64,000 nucleotides of DNA from VRUE01 sp035605695 (lineage in GTDB: Bacteria; Actinomycetota; Thermoleophilia; Solirubrobacterales; 70-9). The notes under the pieces are model-generated. The model made no database searches and was not told the DNA's origin. It saw only the letters and a list, made by a program, of their open reading frames with translations. The DNA is taken from the NCBI GenBank assembly GCA_035605695.1, contig DATNGZ010000015.1, positions 1-64,000 of the forward strand. The letters run 5' to 3'. This document shows, one piece after another, positions 37,067 to 47,381 of this stretch (the stretch's first letter is position 1; every line of letters begins with the position of its first letter). A program made the translations under genes and the position numbers.

Positions 37067-37079
37067 TAAGTTCGCAACG

Positions 37080-38255
37080 ATGCAGGTAGACCAAGGCCAA
37101 CTCCGCGGCTGGCTCGAGGAGCTTGAGCAGATCTATCGTCCCTCTGCTTCCGAAGGCGAGCGCCGCGCCGCTGAGTGGATCGTTGAGCGCTTCGCCGAGC
37201 TCGGGGCCGAGGCTCGGATCGAGGCGGAGCCGGCGCACGGTACTTATTGGTGGCCGCTTGGGATCGGCGCCGCGCTGGGCGCACTGGGCGGGTTCGCCGC
37301 GCTGCGGGGGCGCCGCTTGCTTGGCACGGTGCTTGGCGCGATCGGCGCCGTTGGGATCGCTGACGACTTCCCCCCGGGACAGCGCCGCCTGCGCAAGCCG
37401 CTGCGAACGCGGACGACCTACAACGTTGTCTGCGAACTGGGGCCCGCCGACGCTGAGCGGACGATGGTCGTCGTCGCCCACCACGACGCCGCCCACTCCG
37501 GGCTGATCTTCCACCCCGCCCTGCCCAAGCTCGCCGACCGGCTCGGCCTGATCGAGGGCGCCGACACCAGTCCACCGCTGATGGCGCCGGTGATCGGCGG
37601 ACCGATCCTCGCCGCGCTCGGCGCTCTTACCGGTCGCCACCTGCTCGCCAAGATCGGCATCTTCCTCGGCCTCGGCTCGGCGGCGGCGATGGCCGACATC
37701 GGCATGCGCAAGACCGTGCCCGGAGCCAACGACAACGGCACCGCCGTCGTCGCCCAGCTAGCGCTCGCCCAACGGCTGGTCGAGGAGCCGCCGCGGGACC
37801 TGCGCGTGATCCTGCTCTCGGCCGGCGCCGAGGAGTCCTTCAGCGAGGGGATCAAGGCCTTCGGCGAGCGCCACTTCGGGCAGCTGCCGCGCGAGAGCAC
37901 CTTCTTCCTCGCGGTCGACTCGATCGGCTCCCCCCACCTGCTGGTGCTGCGCGGCGAGGGCTTCCTCAAGATGCGCGAGTACCCGCGCCGGGCGCTCGAC
38001 CTGATGGACGGGCTCGCCGAGGAGCTCGGCATCTGGCTCTACCCCAACCTGCGGCTGCACAACGGCACCGATGGCCTCGAGCCGCTGGCGGCCGGCTACG
38101 AGACCGCTTCGCTGTGCGGCTGCACCGAGCTCAAGAACCCGGCGAATTACCACTGGCCCAACGATCTCGCCGAGAACGTCGACTTCAGCAGCGTCGCCGA
38201 TGGAGTTCGCCTGATTGAGGCGGCGGCGCGGCGCCTCGACGCCCGCTGGCTCTAG
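37080..38255 (+). CDS. M28-family zinc peptidase, membrane-associated
   Basis: A 391-residue peptidase. Zinc ligands appear as His and Asp in VVAHHDAAHSG, Asp in PGANDNGT, and the catalytic and ligand Glu pair in SAGAEESF. Two or three hydrophobic segments interrupt the domain (residues about 58-80 and 165-205), suggesting that it is embedded in or held at the membrane. It probably trims peptides or amino-acid conjugates. The ATG at 37080 lies 13 bp after the inverted-repeat arm. Confidence 0.85.
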   Translation: MQVDQGQLRGWLEELEQIYRPSASEGERRAAEWIVERFAELGAEARIEAEPAHGTYWWPLGIGAALGALGGFAALRGRRLLGTVLGAIGAVGIADDFPPGQRRLRKPLRTRTTYNVVCELGPADAERTMVVVAHHDAAHSGLIFHPALPKLADRLGLIEGADTSPPLMAPVIGGPILAALGALTGRHLLAKIGIFLGLGSAAAMADIGMRKTVPGANDNGTAVVAQLALAQRLVEEPPRDLRVILLSAGAEESFSEGIKAFGERHFGQLPRESTFFLAVDSIGSPHLLVLRGEGFLKMREYPRRALDLMDGLAEELGIWLYPNLRLHNGTDGLEPLAAGYETASLCGCTELKNPANYHWPNDLAENVDFSSVADGVRLIEAAARRLDARWL

Positions 38256-38266
38256 CCGGCCTGCGC

Positions 38267-38342
38267 AGGTGCAACGCGTAGCGGCTCTGCAGCAACCGCA
38301 ACGCGTTGCACCTCATCGAAATCCGACTGCGGTGTCGGATTT
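38267..38342. promoter_or_regulatory. two palindromes upstream of the succinate dehydrogenase operon
   Basis: AGGTGCAACGCGT (38267-38279) and ACGCGTTGCACCT (38301-38313) are perfect 13-bp arms, and the right one includes the 12-bp palindrome GCAACGCGTTGC. AAATCCGAC/GTCGGATTT (38319-38342) forms a second, tighter hairpin 22 bp before the start codon. Candidate operator plus attenuator or terminator. Confidence 0.6.
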
Positions 38343-38364
38343 ACGCTCTATAGAGTCCGCGCTC

Positions 38365-40053
38365 GTGCCTACTCATGACGTACTGGTGATCGGCGCCGGC
38401 CTCGCCGGCCAGCGAGCAGCGTTGGCAGCGGCGGAGGAGGGCGTCTCGGTTGGAATCGTCAGCAAGGTCCACCCCGTGCGCTCGCACTCCAATGCGGCCC
38501 AGGGCGGGATCAACGCGGCGCTCAACCCCGGCGACTCCTGGGAGTCGCACGCCTTCGACACGATCAAGGGCTCCGACTACCTGAGCGACCAGGACGCGGT
38601 CGAGATCATGTGCCGCGAGGCGCCTGAGGAGATCCTCCACCTCGAGCACCTCGGCGTCACCTTCCACCGCAACGAGGAGGGCAAGCTCGGCACCCGCGCC
38701 TTCGGCGGCGCCTCCGCCGCCCGCACTTACTACGTCGCCGACATCACCGGCCAGGCGATCATGCACGTGCTCTACGAGCAGCTGATGAAGCACTCCGACT
38801 CGGTCACCCGCTACGAGGAGTGGTTCAGCACGGCGCTGGCGATGGACGAGCAGGGCGAGTGCTGCGGGGTCGTCACCCGCAACATCGCCGACGGCTCGAT
38901 GCAGCTCTTCCGCGCCAAGTCGGTGATCCTCGCCTGCGGCGGCAACGGCCAGGTCTGGAAGCCGACCACCAACGCGCTGATCTGCACCGGCGACGGGATC
39001 GCGATGGCCTACCGGGTCGGCGCCAAGCTGATGGACATGGAGATGATCCAGTACCACCCGACGACGCTGGCGGGCAAGGGCTTCCTGATCACCGAGGGTG
39101 CCCGCGGCGAGGGCGCCCACCTGCTCAACGCCAAGGGCGAACGCTTCATGGAGCGCTACGCGCCGAACAAGATGGAGCTGGCCTCGCGCGACGTCGTCTC
39201 CCGCGCCGAGCAGACCGAGATCAACGAGGGCCGCGGCTTCCCCGACGGCACCGTCGCCCTCGACATCACCGTGGTGCCGAAAAAGCGCGTGCACGAGGCG
39301 CTGCGCGAGATCGTCCTCGTTGGCCAGGACTTCGCCGGCGTCGACATCACCCGCGAACCGATCCACATCAAGCCCGGCAACCACTACACGATGGGCGGCG
39401 TCAAGACCGACGTCGACGGGCGCACCGACATCCCCGGCCTCTACTCGGCCGGCGAGACCGCCTGCGTCTCGGTCCACGGCGGCAACCGGCTCGGCGCCAA
39501 CTCGCTGCTCGACACGCTGATCTTCGGCCGGCGCTCCGGCGCCGACGCGGCGGCGCGCGCGAAGCGGATCGAGGGCTCAAGGCCCTCGAAAGCGGTGCTC
39601 GAGGCCGAGGAGGCGACGATCGCCGCGATCTCCGCCCGCGAGAAGGGCTCCGGCCGCCGCATCTCCGAGATCAAGCTCGACCTCGGCACGGCGATGGACA
39701 AGGACGTCTCGGTCTTTCGCGACGAGGCCGGGATCCAGCAGGCGCTGGAGACCGTGCGCCGGCTCAAGGAGGAGGCCAAGACCGCCTACATCGACGACCG
39801 CGGCTCGATCTTCAACCAGGACATCCTCGGTGCGATCGAGCTCGGCTACATGATCGACAACGCCGAGTGCACCTGCCTCGCCGCGCTCGAGCGCAAGGAG
39901 AGCCGCGGCGCCCAGTACAGGACCGACTTCCCCGAGCGCAACGACGAGGAGTGGCTCAAGCACATCGACCTGCAGCTGGGGGCCGACGGGCCGGAGATCT
40001 CATACTCAGAGGTGACCATCACCAAGTGGGAACCGCAAGAGAGGACTTACTGA
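38365..40053 (+). CDS. sdhA: succinate dehydrogenase/fumarate reductase flavoprotein subunit
   Basis: A 562-residue FAD subunit oxidising succinate. DVLVIGAGLAGQRAAL binds FAD, and RSHSNAAQGG has the His that carries the covalent FAD. The active site has the substrate His and Arg in HYTMGGVKTDVDG and the C-terminal GGNRLGANSLLDTL. The start is taken as GTG at 38365, just before the conserved THDVLVIG. It overlaps sdhB by one base (TGATG). Confidence 0.95.
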   Translation: MPTHDVLVIGAGLAGQRAALAAAEEGVSVGIVSKVHPVRSHSNAAQGGINAALNPGDSWESHAFDTIKGSDYLSDQDAVEIMCREAPEEILHLEHLGVTFHRNEEGKLGTRAFGGASAARTYYVADITGQAIMHVLYEQLMKHSDSVTRYEEWFSTALAMDEQGECCGVVTRNIADGSMQLFRAKSVILACGGNGQVWKPTTNALICTGDGIAMAYRVGAKLMDMEMIQYHPTTLAGKGFLITEGARGEGAHLLNAKGERFMERYAPNKMELASRDVVSRAEQTEINEGRGFPDGTVALDITVVPKKRVHEALREIVLVGQDFAGVDITREPIHIKPGNHYTMGGVKTDVDGRTDIPGLYSAGETACVSVHGGNRLGANSLLDTLIFGRRSGADAAARAKRIEGSRPSKAVLEAEEATIAAISAREKGSGRRISEIKLDLGTAMDKDVSVFRDEAGIQQALETVRRLKEEAKTAYIDDRGSIFNQDILGAIELGYMIDNAECTCLAALERKESRGAQYRTDFPERNDEEWLKHIDLQLGADGPEISYSEVTITKWEPQERTY

Positions 40054-41234
40054 TGGCCGAGTACACGCTGAAGGTCCGCCGTTACCAGCCCGAGAGTGGC
40101 GAGGGCGCCTACTGGGAGGAGTTCAAGGTTGAGCTCGATCCCTCGCTCTCGGTCCTCGACGGCCTGCTGCAGGCCAAGGACCGCGACGACGGCTCGCTCT
40201 CGGTGCGCTGCTCCTGCCGCGCCGCGATCTGCGGCTCCTGCGGGATGAAGATCAACGGCCAGTCCGGTCTCGGCTGCAAGACCCAGGTCGGCGAGGCGCA
40301 GGAGCTGGCCGAGAAGAGGGCCAGCGTCAGCCCCGATGCCAACGGCGAGACCCCCCCGATCGTGATCGAGCCGATGGGCAACATGCCAGTGATCAAGGAC
40401 CTCGTCACCGACATGGAGTCGACCCACTGGACCAAGATCCGCCGCGTCACCCCCTGGCTGCTGCCTCACGGCGAGGCGCCCGAGCGCGAGTACGTGGTCG
40501 AGCCCGAGTCGATGATCGACATCACCCAGTCGATGGCCTGCATCCAGTGCGGCGCCTGCGTCTCCTCCTGCCTCTCGATGGAGGCCGACCCCGACTTCAT
40601 CGGCCCGGCGGCGCTGGCCAAGGCCTACCGCTTCGTCGGTGACCCGCGCGACGCCGAGACCAAGGAGCGCCTGCACGACCTGGCGCACGACCCGCACGGG
40701 ATCTACGACTGCACCCACTGCTTCAGCTGCATCGACGCCTGCCCCAAGGGCGTGGCACCGATGGACCAGATCATGCGCCTGCGCCGCAAAGCCGGTGAGG
40801 AGGGGATCGACGATCCCAACCACGGCCATAACCACGAGGCGGCCTTCGTCAAGATCATCGAGAAGAAGGGGACCCTGGACGAGGGCCTGCTGCTGCAGGA
40901 GTCCTTCGCGCCCGGCGTCAAAGGCAAGCTGAAACCGAGCAAAGCGGCGATCAAAGAACTGCTCGGCTCGATCCCGACCGTGCTGCGCGCGATCAAGACC
41001 GGCAAGGGCCGCACGCTCTCAAAGCTGGTCCCCGGCATCCACCCGAAGCTACCCGGCAACGCTCAGGACGAGGTTAAGGCGATCTACCAGCACGCCGAGG
41101 AGCACCGCGAGGAATTCAATATCTACATCAAGGGCGAGGACGAGGACTTCGTCGAACCCGAGCCCGATGAGATGACGGACGAGGCCTTTACGGCGGAGGC
41201 GGCATCAGCCGCGGATACGAAGGGAGAGTCGTGA
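40053..41234 (+). CDS. sdhB: succinate dehydrogenase iron-sulfur subunit, extended
   Basis: A 393-residue subunit relaying electrons through three clusters: the [2Fe-2S] ligands in CSCRAAICGSCG plus a later Cys, and the [4Fe-4S]/[3Fe-4S] ligands in CIQCGACVSSC and CTHCFSCIDACPKG. A C-terminal extension of about 130 residues beyond the usual 240-260 includes an acidic tail (EDEDFVEPEPDEMTDE). The extension may contact the HdrB-like third subunit, whose start overlaps this stop by one base. Confidence 0.95.
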   Translation: MAEYTLKVRRYQPESGEGAYWEEFKVELDPSLSVLDGLLQAKDRDDGSLSVRCSCRAAICGSCGMKINGQSGLGCKTQVGEAQELAEKRASVSPDANGETPPIVIEPMGNMPVIKDLVTDMESTHWTKIRRVTPWLLPHGEAPEREYVVEPESMIDITQSMACIQCGACVSSCLSMEADPDFIGPAALAKAYRFVGDPRDAETKERLHDLAHDPHGIYDCTHCFSCIDACPKGVAPMDQIMRLRRKAGEEGIDDPNHGHNHEAAFVKIIEKKGTLDEGLLLQESFAPGVKGKLKPSKAAIKELLGSIPTVLRAIKTGKGRTLSKLVPGIHPKLPGNAQDEVKAIYQHAEEHREEFNIYIKGEDEDFVEPEPDEMTDEAFTAEAASAADTKGES

Positions 41235-42145
41235 TGAGCGACGGCCAGATCAAGGTCGCCTACTGGCCCGGCTGCGTCTCGCGCGGCTTCACCAGCGAGC
41301 TGCACGGGTCGATGGCCTTCGTCGCCGAGAAGCTCGGCATCGAGCTGGTCGAACTCGACCGCGCCAACTGCTGCGGCGCCGGCGTGATCGCCGAGCACAA
41401 TCAAGAGCTCGCCGACACCCTCAACGCCCGCACTTTCGCCCTCGCCCAGCAAACCGGGCTGGCGATGATGAACATCTGCTCGACCTGCCAGGGCGCCCAG
41501 TCGGAGTGCCAGCAACGGCTCGACGCCGACTCCTCCTACCGCGCCCACATCAACGAGGTGCTGAGCGGCCAGGGCCTCGCCTACGAGAAGGACAAGGACG
41601 GCTTCACCAACAAGAACTTCCTCTGGCTGCTGGTCGAGGACTACGGTCTCAACAAGCTCGCCGAGCAGGTCAAGCGGCCGCTCTCCGGCCTCCGCGTCGG
41701 CCCCTTCTACGGCTGCTACGTCGTCCGCCCCAAGGAGCGGCTCGGCTACGACGAGTTCCCCGATCGGGACATCTACCTGGAGAAGGTGATCGAGGCGCTC
41801 GGCGGCCAGGTGGTCGAGTACGACGGCGCCCGCAAGTGCTGCGGCTTCCCGGTAATCACGATGAACCGCGACACCTCGCTGCGCCAGGCCGGCACTCACG
41901 TCGGCGACGCAATCGACGCCGGCGCCGACTGCCTCGTCACCCCCTGCCCGCTCTGCCACCTCAACCTCGACATGCAGCAGCCCGAGGCAGCAAAGGTCGT
42001 CAACCGCGACCTCGGCCTCGCCGTCCTGCACCTCCCCCAGCTGGTTGGCCTGGCGCTCGGCGCCGAGCCGAAGCAGCTCGGGATGAGCAAGCACATCGCC
42101 TCGACCGGGTGGGTCGAGGAGCGGCTTGCTGCGGTTCCTGCCTAA
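41234..42145 (+). CDS. HdrB-like (CCG-domain) subunit of succinate dehydrogenase
   Basis: A 303-residue protein with two CCG domains: GCVSRGF...NCCGAG...CSTCQG in the first half and GCYVVRP...KCCGFP...CPLCH in the second. Such proteins, called SdhE in archaeal and some bacterial E-type enzymes, replace the membrane anchor subunits SdhC/SdhD and probably hold an iron-sulfur site for quinone reduction. No cytochrome-b anchor gene is nearby. A GTG three bases earlier could also be used. Confidence 0.9.
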   Translation: MSDGQIKVAYWPGCVSRGFTSELHGSMAFVAEKLGIELVELDRANCCGAGVIAEHNQELADTLNARTFALAQQTGLAMMNICSTCQGAQSECQQRLDADSSYRAHINEVLSGQGLAYEKDKDGFTNKNFLWLLVEDYGLNKLAEQVKRPLSGLRVGPFYGCYVVRPKERLGYDEFPDRDIYLEKVIEALGGQVVEYDGARKCCGFPVITMNRDTSLRQAGTHVGDAIDAGADCLVTPCPLCHLNLDMQQPEAAKVVNRDLGLAVLHLPQLVGLALGAEPKQLGMSKHIASTGWVEERLAAVPA

Positions 42146-42164
42146 CTACTGACCCAAGCGTGGT

Positions 42165-42234
42165 GGGCGAGTCCGTGAGGGTCTGCGGACAGCGCTTCGC
42201 GCTTGAGTGTCCGCAGACCCTCACGGACTCGCCC
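42165..42234. terminator. perfect 27-bp-arm hairpin after the succinate dehydrogenase operon
   Basis: Arms 42165-42191 and 42208-42234 are exactly complementary over 27 bp (outer GGGCGAGTCCGTGAGG, inner GTCTGCGGACA). The 16-base loop itself contains AGCGC-TTC-GCGCT. It starts 20 bp after the third subunit's stop. No T-run follows, so Rho-independent termination is unproven. It may protect the 3' end or be a mobile palindrome. Confidence 0.8.
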
Positions 42235-42328
42235 TCTCCCGATTTGAAGGCGGGTCAAGCGCAAACGCATCTTGGGCTTCGAGCCCACTGGCTCTCGGAT
42301 CTCAGAGCCCTTAGGGATTTGGGCACAC

Positions 42329-42496
42329 TCAGTGGCCTGAGTGCGTGGCGCTGATCACGACCACAGCGATTGAGAGGACTACCATCACGGCAGTGAGGAA
42401 CCGGAGCATGAGGTCTCGGCGTTCCCATTCCTTGCGCTCGAGACGATCGATGCGGTTCTCTAGCCGGTCGACTCTGGCTGTCTCCCAGGACTCCAT
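42329..42496 (-). CDS. 55-residue tail-anchored small membrane protein
   Basis: Read directly on the minus strand. MESWETARVDRLENRIDRLE is a heptad-patterned coiled coil, followed by a charged stretch with KEWERRD, then one TM helix (FLTAVMVVLSIAVVVIS) and the tail ATHSGH. Start ATG at 42496, stop TGA at 42329. Small coiled-coil/TM proteins of this kind often oligomerise at the membrane. It lies 56 bp downstream of the Na+/H+ antiporter in the same direction. Function unknown. Confidence 0.65.
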   Translation of the reverse strand: MESWETARVDRLENRIDRLERKEWERRDLMLRFLTAVMVVLSIAVVVISATHSGH

Positions 42497-42552
42497 GCAG
42501 CGCTTAGTCTAGCAGACAAAACACTTCAGTGAGAGCGCTGGAGCGTTCTCGC

Positions 42553-43752
42553 TCAGCCGGGCCGGTCGAGGCCGACGCGGCGGGCCAGCCACTGAGCTCC
42601 TACGGTGTCGGTCAGGCCGTGGGCGGCTATCGAGGCGATGATTGCTATCGAGGCGACGTCGAAGATCAGGTTGGCTTCGCCGACGTCGGACTTGAGCACG
42701 AAGAGGGCGAAGAGCATTGAGGCGACGCCCTTGGGGCCGAACCAGGACATGAAGAGCTTCTGGGGGCGCGGGATGCCGGTTTTGACGAAGGAGAGCATCA
42801 CTGCCAAGGGGCGGGCGACGAGCAGGGCGAAGACGACGAAGAGGATCAGCGGCGGGATGCTGTGGTGGAAGCCGGTGGCGACGATCAGGGCGCCGAAGGC
42901 GAAGAAGGTGAGGACCTGCAGGATCGCGCTGGTGTTCTCGGCGAACTCGACGAAGCCCTCGGGCACCTCTCTCTCGCTCGCCGCCATCGCGATGCCGCAG
43001 ACAAAGGCCGCGATCAACCCGTTGCCGATCGTCACTTCGGCGAGGCCGAAGGCGAAGAGGGCGATGCCGACCGCGTAGATCCCCTCGTAGCGGGCGGTGA
43101 GGCCGCCGCCAGGAAGGTGGTGATGAAGGCGCCCGCCAAGCGTCCCGAGTCCGATGCCGACGGCGGCACCGAAAAGCGCCTCGCCGACCAGCTTCGCCGC
43201 TTCGCCTCCCGGGTCGCCGCCGGGGCCGGCGAGGACGAGGAAGAAGAGGACGAAGGGCAGGGCGAGGCCGTCGTTGAGCCCGGACTCGAGGTTGAGTGTG
43301 TGGCGGACGGAAGCCGGCACGATTCGCGAGGTGACGACCGCCGAGGTGACCACCGGATCGGTCGGCGAGAGCACGGCCGCGAGCAGCAGCGCCTCGGCCC
43401 AGCTGAGGTCGGGGAAGAGCGCCTTGGCGGCCAGCCCGAGCAGCACCATCGTGATCGGCATCGCGATCACCAGCGCTCGCGCCACCGGGCTCCAGTGGCG
43501 GCGCAGCAGCTCGCGCTCGACGAACATCCCGTCGGAGAAGAGGGTGAGAATCAACGCCAGCTCGACCAGCTCGACGATCGACTCGGATTTGGCGTCGACA
43601 TCGACGACGCCAAGAGCGGCGAGCAGGATCCCCAGCGCTACCGACAGCACCGAGGCCGAAAGCACAGTGCCCTTCATCACCCCAGAGAGGGCCGCGACCA
43701 AGGTCAACAGCCCGCCGAAGATCAGAACCGCGTCGCCGAAGCTGATTCCCAT
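42553..43752 (-). CDS. Na+/H+ (CPA1-type) antiporter
   Basis: A 399-residue antiporter with about 12 TM segments. Family motifs include LILTLFSDGMFVERE, the ion-site AVLSPTDPVVTSAVV, and LNLESGLNDGLALPFVLFFL, the ND pair of electroneutral CPA1 exchangers. It ends soon after the last TM, so it lacks a large C-terminal regulatory domain. It would use the proton gradient for Na+ or K+ efflux and pH control. Confidence 0.93.
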   Translation of the reverse strand: MGISFGDAVLIFGGLLTLVAALSGVMKGTVLSASVLSVALGILLAALGVVDVDAKSESIVELVELALILTLFSDGMFVERELLRRHWSPVARALVIAMPITMVLLGLAAKALFPDLSWAEALLLAAVLSPTDPVVTSAVVTSRIVPASVRHTLNLESGLNDGLALPFVLFFLVLAGPGGDPGGEAAKLVGEALFGAAVGIGLGTLGGRLHHHLPGGGLTARYEGIYAVGIALFAFGLAEVTIGNGLIAAFVCGIAMAASEREVPEGFVEFAENTSAILQVLTFFAFGALIVATGFHHSIPPLILFVVFALLVARPLAVMLSFVKTGIPRPQKLFMSWFGPKGVASMLFALFVLKSDVGEANLIFDVASIAIIASIAAHGLTDTVGAQWLARRVGLDRPG

Positions 43753-43764
43753 CAGAGCTGGAAC

Positions 43765-44991
43765 CTAGACCAGGCCAACCGGCCAGGCGCTGAGCCGCTC
43801 ACCAAAAGTCACCGCTCGCTCGCCCATGTAGAGCACAACTCCGCGGACGAACCGCTCTCCGAGGCTCTGCTCGAGGCGCTCAAATCGCCTGAAGTCACGC
43901 GCGTCGACGCTGCGTGCGCCCTTCACCTCGATCCCAACCACCCGGCCGTCGGCAGCTTCGACCAAGAAGTCGACCTCCGTGCCCTTTGTGGTCCGGTAGT
44001 GCATGACGTCACTCCCGCCACCCGCCACGCCGACGCCCTTGACCAGCTCCATCCCCACATAGCTCTCGAGCACCAAACCGCGCAGTGTGTCGTCCTCGAG
44101 CAGCCGGCCGCGATCGACGCGGAGCAATTGGCAAAGCAAGCCAACATCGCTGACCAACAGCTTCGGAGCCTTGACCAGCCGCGGTCCAAGACTGCTGTGC
44201 CAGGCCCCAAGCCGACGCAGCAGGAAGACTCGAGCCAGCAGCGCCACGTATCGATCGATCGAGCTGTTCGGGATTCCGAGATCCTGACTCAAGCCGCTCT
44301 TGTTAAGCGGACCTCGGGTGCGCAACGCGATTGCGCTCAGCAGAGCCGGGAGCTGCTCCAGGCGCTCAATGTCTGCCATCCCCCGGATATCGCGCTCGAG
44401 GAGCGTGTTCAGGTAGCTCGAGAACCATTGGCTCCGCCGCTCGCTGTCCTTCCGCGCTACCGCCTCCGGATAACCGCCGGCGAGGAGGCGAGAAACCAGC
44501 TTCTCCACGCTCAGCTCCCGGGCCGGCGGCCGTGGCTGGTCGGCGAAAAGCAGGTCGACGATTCCGCTCCCGGGCCTTCCCTCGATCTCGGCGGTTGAGA
44601 ATGGCCAGAGCGTCAGGACCTCCATTCGCCCGGCGAGAGCCTCGGCGACCGAAGGCACGAAGAGCACGTTCGCCGAGCCGGTAAGGAGAAAGCGCCCCGG
44701 GCGCCGGTCCCGATCTACGGCAGCCTTGATCGGCAGGAGGAGCTCGGGGGCTCGCTGGATCTCGTCGAAAACCACCGGGCCGGCGAAGCGCTCAACGAAG
44801 GCAACCGGATCGTTGCGCGCCCCTGCCAACTCGGTTGGATCATCCAGCGTGACGTACTCCGCCGAATGGCCCCGCCCGGCAAGGCTCGTCACAAGCGTGC
44901 TCTTCCCGGTCTGGCGTCCGCCGATCAAGGTCACGACCGGCGTGTCGGCAAGCGCCGCCAGCAATCGGCCCGTGAGGGCACGCTCAATCAT
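43765..44991 (-). CDS. AAA ATPase with DUF4143 domain
   Basis: A 408-residue protein with an N-terminal P-loop (IGGRQTGKSTLV), Walker B VVFDEIQRAPELL and sensor-1 region FLLTGSANVLF. A helical linker with a winged-helix-like stretch (SGLSQDLGIPNSSIDRYVALL) follows, then the DUF4143 C-terminal part containing YRTTKGTEVDFLVE...VVGIEVKGARSV, a PD-(D/E)XK-like arrangement (Asp, Glu, x, Lys). Proteins of this type are abundant accessory genes of unclear function. It is preceded by two iterated palindromes. Confidence 0.85.
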   Translation of the reverse strand: MIERALTGRLLAALADTPVVTLIGGRQTGKSTLVTSLAGRGHSAEYVTLDDPTELAGARNDPVAFVERFAGPVVFDEIQRAPELLLPIKAAVDRDRRPGRFLLTGSANVLFVPSVAEALAGRMEVLTLWPFSTAEIEGRPGSGIVDLLFADQPRPPARELSVEKLVSRLLAGGYPEAVARKDSERRSQWFSSYLNTLLERDIRGMADIERLEQLPALLSAIALRTRGPLNKSGLSQDLGIPNSSIDRYVALLARVFLLRRLGAWHSSLGPRLVKAPKLLVSDVGLLCQLLRVDRGRLLEDDTLRGLVLESYVGMELVKGVGVAGGGSDVMHYRTTKGTEVDFLVEAADGRVVGIEVKGARSVDARDFRRFERLEQSLGERFVRGVVLYMGERAVTFGERLSAWPVGLV

Positions 44992-45003
44992 GGAGAGAAT
45001 TTA

Positions 45004-45042
45004 CCACGATGTGGGGAAATATTCCCCACGATGTGGGGAAAT
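45004..45042. promoter_or_regulatory. iterated palindromic sites upstream of the DUF4143 ATPase
   Basis: CCACGATGTGGGGAAAT occurs twice, at 45004-45020 and 45026-45042, with a 22-bp period (two helical turns). Each unit is a small palindrome, the second being CCCCAC-GAT-GTGGGG. They fill nearly the whole gap between the asd stop and the ATPase start. Confidence 0.7.
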
Positions 45043-46064
45043 CTACCCCAGCAAGTTCCGCTCGATCAACAGCTCGGCGACTTGGACCGCGTTGGTTGCG
45101 GCGCCCTTGCGCAGGTTGTCGCCTGCCACCCAGAGGTTGAGGGTGCGCTCCTGGCCGGGGTCGCGCCGGATGCGGCCGACGAGGACGTCGTCTTGGCCGG
45201 CGGCGTCGATCGCCATCGGGTAGATGCCGGCGGCAGGGTCGTCGACGACGATCACTCCGGGAGCCTCCGCGAGCAGGGCGCGGCAATCTTCGGGCGAGAG
45301 GTCCTCGCGGGTGCGCACGTTGACTGACTCCGAGTGGCCGCTGACCACCGGCACGCGGGCACAGGTGGCCGAGATCGCAACCTCGTCGCCGATCGCGAGG
45401 ATCTTGCGCGTCTCCGCCATCACCTTGCGCTCCTCGGTGGTGTAGTCGTCACCCTCCTTGAAGACCTCGACCTGGGGCAGCACGTTGAAGGCGATCCGGT
45501 GCGGATAGATCTGCGGGTCGGCGGGGTCCTCGCCGGCCAGAACCGCCCGCGATTGCGACTGCAGCTCCTCGATCGCACGCTGGCCGGTGCCGGAGACGGC
45601 CTGGTAGGTGGAGACGACGAGGCGCTCGAGGCCGACCGCATGGTGGATAGGCGCCAGCGCCATCATCGCCACCATCGTCGTGCAGTTGGGATTGGCGACG
45701 ATGCCCTTGTGGGCGTCGGCCGCCTCCGGGTTGACCCCGGCGACGACAAGCGGCACGTCCTCGTGCATGCGCCAGTAGCTGGTGTTGTCGACGACGACGG
45801 CGCCGGCCTCGACCAGCTTGGGAGCCCACTCGGAGCTGACCGAGCCGCCGGCCGAGGAGAGCACGACGTCAAGTCCCTGGATCGTCTCCGGGCTCAGCGG
45901 CCTGCACTCGATCTCCGAGCCATTCCAGCCGAGCTTGCGCCCGGCCGAGCGCTCGGAGGCGAAGGGAACGACCTCGGCGGCGGGAAAATCGCGTTCGGCG
46001 AGCACCGCGAGGATGGTCGAACCGACGGCGCCGGTGGCGCCCAGCACCCCCACCCGGTAGCCCC

Positions 46065-46068
<4 letters not shown>
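45043..46068 (-). CDS. asd: aspartate-semialdehyde dehydrogenase
   Basis: A 341-residue enzyme reducing aspartyl phosphate, shared by lysine/diaminopimelate, threonine and methionine synthesis. VGVLGATGAVGST binds NADP, the nucleophilic Cys is in NPNCTTMVAMMAL, SGTGQRAIEEL is present, and the catalytic His is in ARVPVVSGHSESVNV. The ATG at 46068 overlaps the lysC stop by 4 bp, so lysC-asd is one operon. Confidence 0.97.
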
Positions 46069-47366
<1,298 letters not shown>

Positions 47367-47381
47367 AGAAGGTTGAGGATA

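Noticed and set aside
42862..44598. Plus-strand frame of 578 codons across the antiporter and the DUF4143 ATPase
   Set aside because: It spans two recognisable minus-strand genes and has charged low-complexity sequence only.
45004..45042. Two 17-bp repeats as a CRISPR remnant
   Set aside because: The 5-bp interval is too short for a spacer; the symmetry fits operators better.
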